The notes beneath the pieces are model-generated. The model saw only the letters and a list, made by a program, of their open reading frames with translations. It was not told the origin of the DNA and ran no database searches. A DNA stretch of 39,756 nucleotides, from positions 1 to 39,756 of the forward strand of contig JAAYAW010000026.1 of the NCBI GenBank assembly GCA_012719135.1. The letters are read 5' to 3'. The position numbers were made by a program, and so were the translations under genes. Of the stretch, positions 7,485 to 14,322 are shown piece by piece. This stretch comes from Chloroflexota bacterium. GTDB taxonomy: Bacteria > Chloroflexota > Anaerolineae > UBA1429. Within the stretch, counting starts at the first letter, position 1. Each line of letters starts with the position of its first letter.

Positions 7485-10070
7485 ATGAGCGATAGCAATA
7501 GTTCGGGTGGCAAGCCCGTCGTGCGCGCGCAGCGGCGCAGGCGGGGAACCGATAGCAGCATTCCCCGTGGGAGGGCCGAGGCTCCCAGCCGTGAGGGGCG
7601 ACAGAATCGCCGTACAACGACGCCTACCTATACCGACGGTTCCGGCAGCGCCGGTCCTTCGAGCGGTTCGACAGGTTCGATGGGTTCGATGGGTTCGTTG
7701 CTCGGCGGGCTCCTGCAGGGAGCCGCGTCGGGCTCCGGGGCGGGAGGCGCAACCGGCGGTGGGCAGCGCACGGGCGGTTGTTCCTCCCGTACGCTGGTGC
7801 TCCTCGTCGGGTTGGCGCTCCTCTTTGTCTGTGTCCTCGTGCTGCTTTCCCGCTGTGGCGAGGGCCTGGGCGATCTCGGGTTGGACTCGCTTGGTTCCGT
7901 CGGCGGGATCGGCGAGATCAGTGAGCCAGGCGTGAGCTATGCGCCCGAGCCTACGGATACCCCCGTCCAGATGCAGCCTACCCGCCAGATCGTGATTCCC
8001 TCCGGGAGCGCCGACGGCGAGAGCTGGCTGGTGATGCTCTACCAGGACGCGGACGATAAGGTTCTGGAGCGGGACATCTACATCGACTTGAACGAGGCCG
8101 AGCGCGCCGGCTCGACGCAGAACGTCCGCATCGTGACGCAGATAGACCGGTACAACGGCGGTTACGAAGGCGATGGCAACTGGACCGGCACACGCCGGTA
8201 TCTGGTGACGCAGGATAGCGACCTGGAACGGCTCGGTTCTCAGCTCCTCGATGAACTGGGCGAGGCCGATATGTCCGACGGCGATACCCTGGTGGACTTT
8301 GTCACCTGGGCGATGGAGGCCTATCCGGCCGATCGATATGCGCTGATCATGTCCGACCACGGCATGGGTTGGCCGGGGGGGTGGTCCGATCCCGATCCCG
8401 CACGGCGCGCCAGCAACGAAACGCCCCTTTCGGCCGCGCTGGGCAACCAGATTTTCCTCAATGAGCTGGATCGTGCGCTCGCGACCATTCGCCAGCGAAC
8501 CGGTGTGGACAAGCTCGATCTCATCGGCATGGACGCCTGCCTGATGGGGCAACTGGAGGTCTACTCAACGCTGGCGGCTCATGCCCGCTATGCGGTTGCC
8601 TCTGAGGAGACGGAGCCCGCCCTTGGGTGGGCCTATGCGAGCTTCCTCGGCGACCTCACACGAAATCCCTCCATGGATGGCGCTCAACTGAGCCGCCTGA
8701 TCGTGGAAAGCTACATCCGTGACGACGAGCGGATTGTGGATGCCACCGCACGGGCCGAGTTGTTGCGGCAGGGCTCGCCCATGGGCGGCCTGTTCGGGTT
8801 CTCCGTGCCCACCAGCGACCAGTTGGCGGCGCAGATGGGCCAGGCGGTGACATTGAGTGCCGTGGACCTCTCTCAGGTTCAGGCTCTCACCAACCGTGTG
8901 AACGAGTTCAGCCTCGCGCTGCAGCAGGCGGATCAGCGCCAGGTGGCCCAGGCTCGGAGCTATGCGCAGAGCTTTACCAGCATCTTTGGCTCCTCGGTTC
9001 CCCCTTCCTATGTCGACCTTGGCCACCTGGCCTCGCTGATCGGGCAGCGCTCGACCGGCGCCGTTCAGCAGGCGGCCAGGAACGTTTTGGCTGCGCTGGA
9101 TGATGCGGTGCTAGCGGAGACTCACGGGTCCGGCAAGCCGGGCGCCACCGGCGTGGCGATCTATTTCCCCAACTCGACCCTGTACCGCACGCCGCAGACC
9201 GGGCCGCCCTCCTACGCCGTGATCGCCGATACGTTTGCCTCCACCTCGTTGTGGGACGACTATCTGGGCTACCACTACACCGGGCGATCCTTTACCGAGG
9301 ATGCGCTGGAGGCTGTCATCCCCGGCGCGGACGCTGTTGTGACTGCCCCCGGCGGAGGCGAGTTTTCCATCGCTCCCGTGCGGGCCTCCGCGCAGGAGGT
9401 GAGCGTGGGAGACGCGGTGCTCTTGAGCACCGACATCACGGCACAGAACCTCGGCCACGTGCTCCTCTTTGCGGGCTACTATGATCAACTGGCGAACTCG
9501 CTCATGGTTGTCGACCAGGACTACCTGGAGGCGCCCGAGACGCGCGAACTCGACGGCGTCTACTATCCCGTGTGGCCCGAGGCTGCCTTTACCCTCGAGT
9601 TCGAGTGGGAGCCGATCGTCTACTACCTCTACGACGGGCAGAATGCCGTCCCCGCGACGCTCAAGCCGCAGGCCTACGGGGCCAGCTATGAAGAGGCGGT
9701 GTATGCCGTGGATGGCATCTACACCTTTGGCACGGGGGAGGGCGACTCCCGCTATGCCCGGCTGTACTTTATGGATGGCGCCCTGCAACGCGTGTTTGGG
9801 TTTACGGGAGAGGCGTTCACGGGCGCGCCGCGCGAGATACACCCTCAGACCGGGGATTCCTTCACGGTGCTGGAGGAGTGGCTGGATCTGGACGCGCAGG
9901 GAAGGGTTGTGGAGCGAGCCTATGAGGCGGGGGGCACACTGGTGTTCCAGGACCGCATGTTCACCTGGGTGGAGATGGATGCGGCCGCGGGCGACTATGT
10001 TGTGGGCTTTATCGCCCAGGATCTCGATGGTCAGGCGCAGCAGGCCTACACTCAGATCCGGGTGCGCTAA
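7485..10070 (+). CDS. Membrane-anchored clostripain-type (C11) cysteine peptidase
   Basis: 861 aa. The ATG at 7485 has GGAGGT 4 bases upstream. The N-terminus (1-100) is basic, then Gly/Ser-rich; a single membrane helix (about 103-122) follows, then a Thr/Pro linker, giving a type II topology with the catalytic part outside the cytoplasm. The C11 domain spans about 178-600. The catalytic His292 lies in MSDHGMGW and the nucleophile Cys352 in GMDACLMGQLE, both in canonical spacing. The remaining 260 residues are beta-rich with no motif I recognise. C11 peptidases cleave after Arg or Lys, often after self-processing. The SMGSLLGGLLQG low-complexity stretch resembles one in the DUF937-like protein nearby. 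A shared terminator separates this gene from the LysM operon. Confidence 0.88.
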   Translation: MSDSNSSGGKPVVRAQRRRRGTDSSIPRGRAEAPSREGRQNRRTTTPTYTDGSGSAGPSSGSTGSMGSMGSLLGGLLQGAASGSGAGGATGGGQRTGGCSSRTLVLLVGLALLFVCVLVLLSRCGEGLGDLGLDSLGSVGGIGEISEPGVSYAPEPTDTPVQMQPTRQIVIPSGSADGESWLVMLYQDADDKVLERDIYIDLNEAERAGSTQNVRIVTQIDRYNGGYEGDGNWTGTRRYLVTQDSDLERLGSQLLDELGEADMSDGDTLVDFVTWAMEAYPADRYALIMSDHGMGWPGGWSDPDPARRASNETPLSAALGNQIFLNELDRALATIRQRTGVDKLDLIGMDACLMGQLEVYSTLAAHARYAVASEETEPALGWAYASFLGDLTRNPSMDGAQLSRLIVESYIRDDERIVDATARAELLRQGSPMGGLFGFSVPTSDQLAAQMGQAVTLSAVDLSQVQALTNRVNEFSLALQQADQRQVAQARSYAQSFTSIFGSSVPPSYVDLGHLASLIGQRSTGAVQQAARNVLAALDDAVLAETHGSGKPGATGVAIYFPNSTLYRTPQTGPPSYAVIADTFASTSLWDDYLGYHYTGRSFTEDALEAVIPGADAVVTAPGGGEFSIAPVRASAQEVSVGDAVLLSTDITAQNLGHVLLFAGYYDQLANSLMVVDQDYLEAPETRELDGVYYPVWPEAAFTLEFEWEPIVYYLYDGQNAVPATLKPQAYGASYEEAVYAVDGIYTFGTGEGDSRYARLYFMDGALQRVFGFTGEAFTGAPREIHPQTGDSFTVLEEWLDLDAQGRVVERAYEAGGTLVFQDRMFTWVEMDAAAGDYVVGFIAQDLDGQAQQAYTQIRVR

Positions 10071-10094
10071 AGAGGGCGCCCCAGTCGCACAAAG

Positions 10095-10121
10095 AGGAGG
10101 CGGGCTTTTGGCCCGCCTCCT
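10095..10121. terminator. Bidirectional terminator between the C11 peptidase and the LysM operon
   Basis: An 11-bp stem (10095-10105 with 10111-10121) around a TTTTG loop. A short T-run follows on the plus strand. It lies between two convergent stop codons (10070 and 10146). Confidence 0.75.
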
Positions 10122-10145
10122 TTCACTTGTTCGCGCTATTCGTTT

Positions 10146-10535
10146 CTACTTGGGCAGCGTCAGCTCGATGCCGGCCTTGATCACGTCCGGGTTGGCACCG
10201 ATGGCGGCCTTGTTGAGCTCGTAGATCTCCTTCCAGCGGGCGCCATCGCCCAGGATGTCCCGCGCGATCGTGCTCAGGGTGTCACCGGCCTTGACCGTGT
10301 ACTTGCCCGCCCCCGCCGCTTCCTTGGCCGCGGCAGACGCCTTTTCACGGGCCGCCGCGACGGCCTCATCCAGGCGACTGCGGGTCTCTTCTGCTCCGGC
10401 CTCGACCTTGGCCTTGAGGTCGTTCACCTTGCGCTCCGCGGCGGCCTTGCCCAATCTGGCCCGCTCGGAAGCGGCTTCCCGCTCTCTGGCGGCCTTCTCG
10501 GCCATCTCCTTGGCCTTGTCCTCTATGCTGGACAT
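10146..10535 (-). CDS. Cytoplasmic LysM protein with Ala/Glu-rich helix (Kbp/YgaU-like)
   Basis: 129 aa. The ATG at 10535 follows AGGAGG by 6 bases. Residues 1-77 are a highly charged Ala/Glu/Lys/Arg helix, probably a coiled coil. Residues about 78-129 are one LysM domain (YTVKAGDTLSTIARDILGD...WKEIYELNKAAI) ending in LTLPK. There is no signal peptide or membrane segment, so it is predicted cytoplasmic. This LysM variant, with WxEIYELNK, resembles that of E. coli Kbp/YgaU, a cytoplasmic potassium-binding protein; potassium sensing here is only a suggestion. It is the last gene of a four-gene leftward operon and is a paralog of the gene upstream. Confidence 0.8.
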   Translation of the reverse strand: MSSIEDKAKEMAEKAAREREAASERARLGKAAAERKVNDLKAKVEAGAEETRSRLDEAVAAAREKASAAAKEAAGAGKYTVKAGDTLSTIARDILGDGARWKEIYELNKAAIGANPDVIKAGIELTLPK

Positions 10536-10590
10536 ACCGTGCCTCCTATGCGCTATCCGCTGCACGGCACAGGTGCAGCTCGTCTGGCGG

Positions 10591-11154
10591 TCAGTCCGGG
10601 AGGGTCAGCACCATCCCGATATGGATGAGATTCGGGTTGCCACCGATGACAGCCTTATTCAGCTCATAGATCTCGGGCCACCGGGACGCGGCGCCGAGTT
10701 GGTCGCGCGCGATGACGCTCAGGGAATCCCCCGGCTTGACGGTATAGGTCCTGGGCGCCTTGGCCTCCTCAGCCGCCTCAGCGGCTTCCGCCGCCTTTTC
10801 CTCGGCCTCGGTACGTGCCGAAGCGACGGCCGCCTCGAACTTGGCCTTGCTATCCGCGGCCGCTGCCGCGATGCGAGCGTCCGCTTCCGCCTTCGCGGCG
10901 GCCCTCTCGGCCGCCTCCTTGGCCTTGGCCTTTTCCTCGTTGGCCCTGGCCTCTGCCGCCGCCCTGGCCTTGTCCTCCTCTGCCTTGCGTGCGGCCGCGG
11001 CCGCCTCCAGCCGGGACTTGGCCTCCGCTGCCGCCGCTTCCTGGCGGGCCTTGGCCTCGGCCGCCGCCGCCGCTTTCGCCTGCGCCTCGGCCTCTTCTCT
11101 CTTTTTCTTGCCTCGGCCCAAAAGCCCGCTGATCAGTCCTTCTCTCTTGGCCAC
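10591..11154 (-). CDS. Cytoplasmic LysM protein with long Ala-rich coiled coil
   Basis: 187 aa. The GTG at 11154 is the start because AGGAGG lies 6 bases upstream and no ATG is nearby. A short basic N-terminus (ISGLLGRGKKKREEAEAQ) leads into about 110 residues of Ala/Glu/Lys coiled coil, then one LysM domain (YTVKPGDSLSVIARDQLG...WPEIYELNKAVIG) ending LTLPD. No signal peptide is present. The LysM is closely similar to that of the downstream gene, pointing to tandem duplication with divergence of the helical part. The GLLGRG start echoes the GLLGSLLGGG stretch of the upstream DUF937-like protein. Confidence 0.8.
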   Translation of the reverse strand: MAKREGLISGLLGRGKKKREEAEAQAKAAAAAEAKARQEAAAAEAKSRLEAAAAARKAEEDKARAAAEARANEEKAKAKEAAERAAAKAEADARIAAAAADSKAKFEAAVASARTEAEEKAAEAAEAAEEAKAPRTYTVKPGDSLSVIARDQLGAASRWPEIYELNKAVIGGNPNLIHIGMVLTLPD

Positions 11155-11196
11155 GACGTGCCTCCTTGCACTCTACAATCGTTGATATGATATACG

Positions 11197-11889
11197 TTAC
11201 TCTCCGGCCAGCAGCCGGAGGGCCTCAGCGAGGCCACGTTCTGCGGTCGCCGGGTCGATCCCTGCCTGCGCGGCCAGCCGGGCCGAGGCCTGCGCTGGCA
11301 CAGGGGCGGCGGCCATCTCCCCGCGGCTGCCCAGAGTCTTGAGGACGTCCCCCAGATCAGGGGCCTCTGCCGTTTCCCGCGAGATCGCGATGCCCTCTCC
11401 CGGCGCCTGGCGCTGGACCATCCGCTTCTGCAGAGATTGCAGGAGCATCGAGACGGCAAAGGTGATGATGGTGCTGGCGATAGCTTCCGACACGCCGAGC
11501 TTTTGCGCGAGCGCGCTGGCGATGCCGCTGGTGAGCGGGCTCGCCGCCTGGGCCTGGCCGGCTCCTCCACCCAGCAATGAGCCCAGAAGCCCGCTGCTCT
11601 GCGCGGCTGGCGCCGGCTGTTGTGCGCTTGCCCCGGTGAGCATCCCCAGCAGATCGCCGAGGCCGCCACCCTGGGCGGGTGCCTGAGGCGTTGCGGCGCT
11701 TTGGCCGCCCAGCAGGCTCATCAGATCGGCGGCGCCCAGCCCGGCGCCCTGAGCCGGCTGAGCCTCCGCCGGGGCCCCTCCGGCGCCTGCGAGCAGACTG
11801 CCGAGCACCCCGCTCAGCGCACCCAGCCCGCGGGCCTCGTCTTCTTCGTTATCGTCTCCCGCGATCAGATCCTTCAATAGGTCATCCAT
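11197..11889 (-). CDS. DUF937-like Gly/Ala/Gln-rich protein
   Basis: 230 aa. The ATG at 11889 has AGAGGAG about 10 bases upstream. The N-terminal half is low complexity, with repeated LLG/GLL blocks (GVLGSLLAG, LMSLLGGQ, GLGDLLGMLTG, SGLLGSLLGGG). A hydrophobic amphipathic stretch follows (SGIASALAQKLGVSEAIASTII, then TFAVSMLLQSL). The pattern resembles the DUF937/YidB-like family, whose function is unknown. The C-terminal 60 residues are Ala-rich and helical. No signal peptide is present. It is the second gene of the LysM operon, with about 40 bases to each neighbour. The family call is tentative. Confidence 0.6.
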   Translation of the reverse strand: MDDLLKDLIAGDDNEEDEARGLGALSGVLGSLLAGAGGAPAEAQPAQGAGLGAADLMSLLGGQSAATPQAPAQGGGLGDLLGMLTGASAQQPAPAAQSSGLLGSLLGGGAGQAQAASPLTSGIASALAQKLGVSEAIASTIITFAVSMLLQSLQKRMVQRQAPGEGIAISRETAEAPDLGDVLKTLGSRGEMAAAPVPAQASARLAAQAGIDPATAERGLAEALRLLAGE

Positions 11890-11928
11890 ATAAATACGTC
11901 TCCTCTGCGGGCTTCAGGGCCCGCTGGC

Positions 11929-12104
11929 CTATACCTTGGCCGTGATGCTCTCGATCAACATGAGGACCAGCCCCGCAAAGGGCACCAGGCCGAGCAGTAT
12001 GGTGTCCGTGATGCCAGGGATGGTAAAGAGGATCGAGACGAGGGAGAGGACGGCGAGGGCGAGACCGATGTACCATGTGATTTGAGTCGGTCGTTCAGTT
12101 TCAC
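11929..12104 (-). CDS. Small two-helix membrane protein, apparent one-base frameshift
   Basis: A GTG at 12104 with GGAGGT 6 bases upstream starts the frame VKLNDRLK, but that frame then loses sense. The neighbouring frame carries a convincing two-helix membrane protein (ITWYIGLALAVLSLVSILF, then ILLGLVPFAGLVLMLIE) to the stop at 11929. Adding one A to the AAA run near 12084-12082 joins the two parts into a 58-residue protein. The alternative ATG at 12153 in the membrane frame lies inside the promoter -10 box, so it is probably not translated. Either a true mutation or a homopolymer sequencing error is possible. It is the first gene of the operon. Confidence 0.6.
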
Positions 12105-12149
12105 GACGATACCTCCATGTACCGGGTACGAACAGGATCGACACACAGG

Positions 12150-12178
12150 ACATTAGGCCCGCTTTGGTTTTCTGTCAA
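12150..12178 (-). promoter_or_regulatory. Promoter of the four-gene LysM/DUF937 operon
   Basis: On the minus strand: TTGACA (12178-12173), 17 bp, TAATGT (12155-12150). It lies 45 bases before the GTG at 12104 and is divergent from the TetR promoter about 65 bp away. Confidence 0.75.
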
Positions 12179-12240
12179 CAGTTGGCGTGGAAAGGGTCAA
12201 GCAGCCGATGGCCTGGCCGGGATCTGCCGCCCCGTGTCCC

Positions 12241-12269
12241 TTGACAGGTCCTATACCGATCGGTATACT
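12241..12269 (+). promoter_or_regulatory. TetR gene promoter
   Basis: TTGACA (12241-12246), 17-bp spacer, TATACT (12264-12269), 21 bases before the ATG. The match to the sigma-70 consensus is very good. Confidence 0.8.
12252..12267. promoter_or_regulatory. TetR-type operator, perfect 16-bp palindrome
   Basis: TATACCGATCGGTATA is perfectly self-complementary. It fills the spacer and overlaps the -10 box of the tetR-family gene, so protein bound there would block RNA polymerase. ACCGxxCGGT cores are typical of TetR-family operators. Autorepression is inferred. Confidence 0.8.
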
Positions 12270-12290
12270 GGAGGGCGGATCGGAGCAAAC

Positions 12291-12857
12291 ATGATGGCGA
12301 GAGAGCGGATACGGGCATGCGCCGGCAGACTCTTTGCGGCGCGCGGCTACGATGCGGTGGGCGTGCAGGAGATCGTCGATGCAGCCGGGATCACCAAGCC
12401 GACGCTATACCACTACTATGGCAGCAAACGAGGGCTCCTGGAGGCCCTGTTGGCTGGTGACTTTGAGGTGCTGCTCGATGATGTGGCGCAGGCCGCCTGC
12501 TACGAGCACGATCTGGTTGTGACGCTCCAGCGGGTGGTACGCGCCTGCTTTGCCCATGCCCTCGAGCACCCCGAGTTCTGCCGCCTGCAGCGGACCCTGT
12601 TCTATGCGCCGCCCGCAAGCGAGGCCTTCCAGGCCGTCAGGCCCTGGCATGCACGGCTGACGAGGAGAATCGAGGAGCTCTTTGCCCTCGCGGCGGCAGA
12701 CCACGGGAATATGCGGGGCCGCGAGCAGGCCTACGCCGCCACCTTCCTCGGGATGATCAACACCTACACCGGGCTCTGGCTGAGCGACGCGTTCGCCCTG
12801 GGGGATGACGTGATCTACCGGGCGGTGCACCAGTTCATGCACGGGATACTCTCCTGA
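12291..12857 (+). CDS. TetR-family transcriptional regulator
   Basis: 188 aa. The ATG at 12291 has GGAG 6 bases upstream. Residues 1-50 are a classic TetR DNA-binding domain: RERIRACAGRLFAARGYDAVGVQEIVDAAG followed by ITKPTLYHYYGSKRGLLEAL. The C-terminal part is helical and would hold the ligand pocket; its ligand cannot be told from sequence. The operator in its promoter points to autoregulation. It could also act on the divergent LysM operon or on the downstream GH13 gene (86-base gap), but no second copy of the operator is seen near either. Confidence 0.9.
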   Translation: MMARERIRACAGRLFAARGYDAVGVQEIVDAAGITKPTLYHYYGSKRGLLEALLAGDFEVLLDDVAQAACYEHDLVVTLQRVVRACFAHALEHPEFCRLQRTLFYAPPASEAFQAVRPWHARLTRRIEELFALAAADHGNMRGREQAYAATFLGMINTYTGLWLSDAFALGDDVIYRAVHQFMHGILS

Positions 12858-12942
12858 ACGCCGCGCGCCACCGGGCCGGCACGACCCGGCGTCCCGGGGC
12901 AGAGCCCGCCTCACTCTATCAAAGCTGGAAATGGAGCCTATC

Positions 12943-14292
12943 ATGACGTCCTGGGCGCAGAACGCCTTCTTTTACCATATCTACCCGCTGGGATTCTGCG
13001 GCGCGCCGCGCATGAACGACTTTTCGTCGGCTCCCGTCCCACGGCTTCACCAGATCGTGGACTGGCTCGATCACATCTCCTCCCTGGGGGCCAACGCCCT
13101 CTACCTGGGGCCCGTGTTCGAGGCTAGCGCGCACGGATACGATACGGCCGACTACTACACGGTGGATCGCCGCCTTGGCGATGGTGCGCTGCTGGCGGAG
13201 GTGGTGGCCCAGGCCCACGGCCGGGGCATGCGTGTGATCCTCGATGCCGTGTTCAACCATGTGGGGCGGGATTTCTGGGCCTTTCGCGATCTGCTCGAAC
13301 AGGGCCAACGTTCACGCTACACGGGCTGGTTCGCCGGGCTGGATTTCCACAAAGCCAGCCCCTATGGGGACCCCTTTGCCTACGAGGGCTGGAACGGTCA
13401 CTATGACCTGGTCAAGCTGAACCTCGCCGTACCCGAGGTCCGCGAGCATCTCTTTGGTGCCGTGGAGACCTGGTTCCACGTCTACGGCGTCGACGGGCTT
13501 CGCCTGGACGCGACCGACTGCCTGGAGACGAGCTTTCTACGTGCCCTGGCCGAGCACTGCCGTGCCGTGCGGCCGGACTGCTGGCTGCTGGGGGAGGTCG
13601 TGCTGGGCGATTACCGCCGCTTCGCCGCGCCAGGCCTGTTGGATTCCGTGACGAATTACGAGTGCTACAAGGCGCTCTACTCCAGCCATGTGGATCGCAA
13701 CTACTTTGAGTTGGCCCATGCTCTGGACCGGCAGTTCGGCGAGCAGGGGCTGTACCGCTCGTTGCCGCTCTACAACTTTGCCGACAACCACGATGTGAAC
13801 CGGGTGGCGACGTCCTTGCGCGAGCCGGCGCACCTCTTTCCCCTGTACTGCCTGCTGATGACCATGCCCGGGGTGCCCTCGCTCTACTATGGAAGCGAGT
13901 GGGGCCTGCCAGGAGCCAAGCGGGGTGGGGACGATGGCCCGCTGCGCCCCTACCTGCCGCGCCCGCCGGAGGGCGCAGCTCGTCCCCAGCCCGCGCTGCC
14001 GGATACCATCGCGCGCCTGGCGAAGATCCGGCGCACAACGCCGGCGCTGTACCTCGGGGATTATCGCACGGTCCTGGTCCGCCCTGAGCAACTGGCTTAC
14101 TCCCGGAGCGCCGAGGGGAGTTCCGTACTGGTGCTGGTGAATGCGGCAGCCAGCGCCGCGACTCTTCAGGTGCCCGCATCCGGGGAGACGTTGGACGATC
14201 TGCTGAATCCCGGCGAGAGGTTTCAGGTGCAGGGCGGCCAGGCGTCGGTCGACGTGCCGCCGCGGTGGGCCCGCATCCTGCGCGTCCGCTGA
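12943..14292 (+). CDS. GH13 alpha-amylase-family glycoside hydrolase
   Basis: 449 aa. The ATG at 12943 is preferred (GGAG 6 bases upstream); an in-frame ATG at 12931 is the alternative. A GH13 TIM barrel covers about 1-350 with all four conserved regions: DAVFNHVG; GLRLDATD with nucleophile Asp189; LLGEVV with acid/base Glu218; NFADNHDV with Asp284. The last 90 residues form the usual C-terminal beta domain. There is no signal peptide, so it probably acts on intracellular alpha-glucans or oligosaccharides, as neopullulanase or maltodextrin glucosidase-type enzymes do. The specificity is not determined. It is convergent with the MFS gene, with 17 bases between stops. Confidence 0.9.
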   Translation: MTSWAQNAFFYHIYPLGFCGAPRMNDFSSAPVPRLHQIVDWLDHISSLGANALYLGPVFEASAHGYDTADYYTVDRRLGDGALLAEVVAQAHGRGMRVILDAVFNHVGRDFWAFRDLLEQGQRSRYTGWFAGLDFHKASPYGDPFAYEGWNGHYDLVKLNLAVPEVREHLFGAVETWFHVYGVDGLRLDATDCLETSFLRALAEHCRAVRPDCWLLGEVVLGDYRRFAAPGLLDSVTNYECYKALYSSHVDRNYFELAHALDRQFGEQGLYRSLPLYNFADNHDVNRVATSLREPAHLFPLYCLLMTMPGVPSLYYGSEWGLPGAKRGGDDGPLRPYLPRPPEGAARPQPALPDTIARLAKIRRTTPALYLGDYRTVLVRPEQLAYSRSAEGSSVLVLVNAAASAATLQVPASGETLDDLLNPGERFQVQGGQASVDVPPRWARILRVR

Positions 14293-14298
14293 GTTCAG

Positions 14299-14322
14299 GC
14301 CCGGCAACATTACGCGCCGGGC
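14299..14322. terminator. Short hairpin between convergent GH13 and MFS genes
   Basis: A 7-bp GC stem (14299-14305 with 14316-14322) with a 10-base loop, overlapping the end of the MFS gene. No T-run; weak candidate. Confidence 0.35.

Noticed and set aside
7389-8552. A 387-codon open frame on the minus strand
   Set aside because: Antisense shadow of the C11 peptidase, low-complexity His/Arg/Gly-rich translation, no start signal.
10255-11190. Plus-strand Ala/Leu/Arg-rich frames over the LysM genes
   Set aside because: Products of the Ala/Glu codon repeats on the coding strand; the minus-strand genes have LysM domains and Shine-Dalgarno sites.
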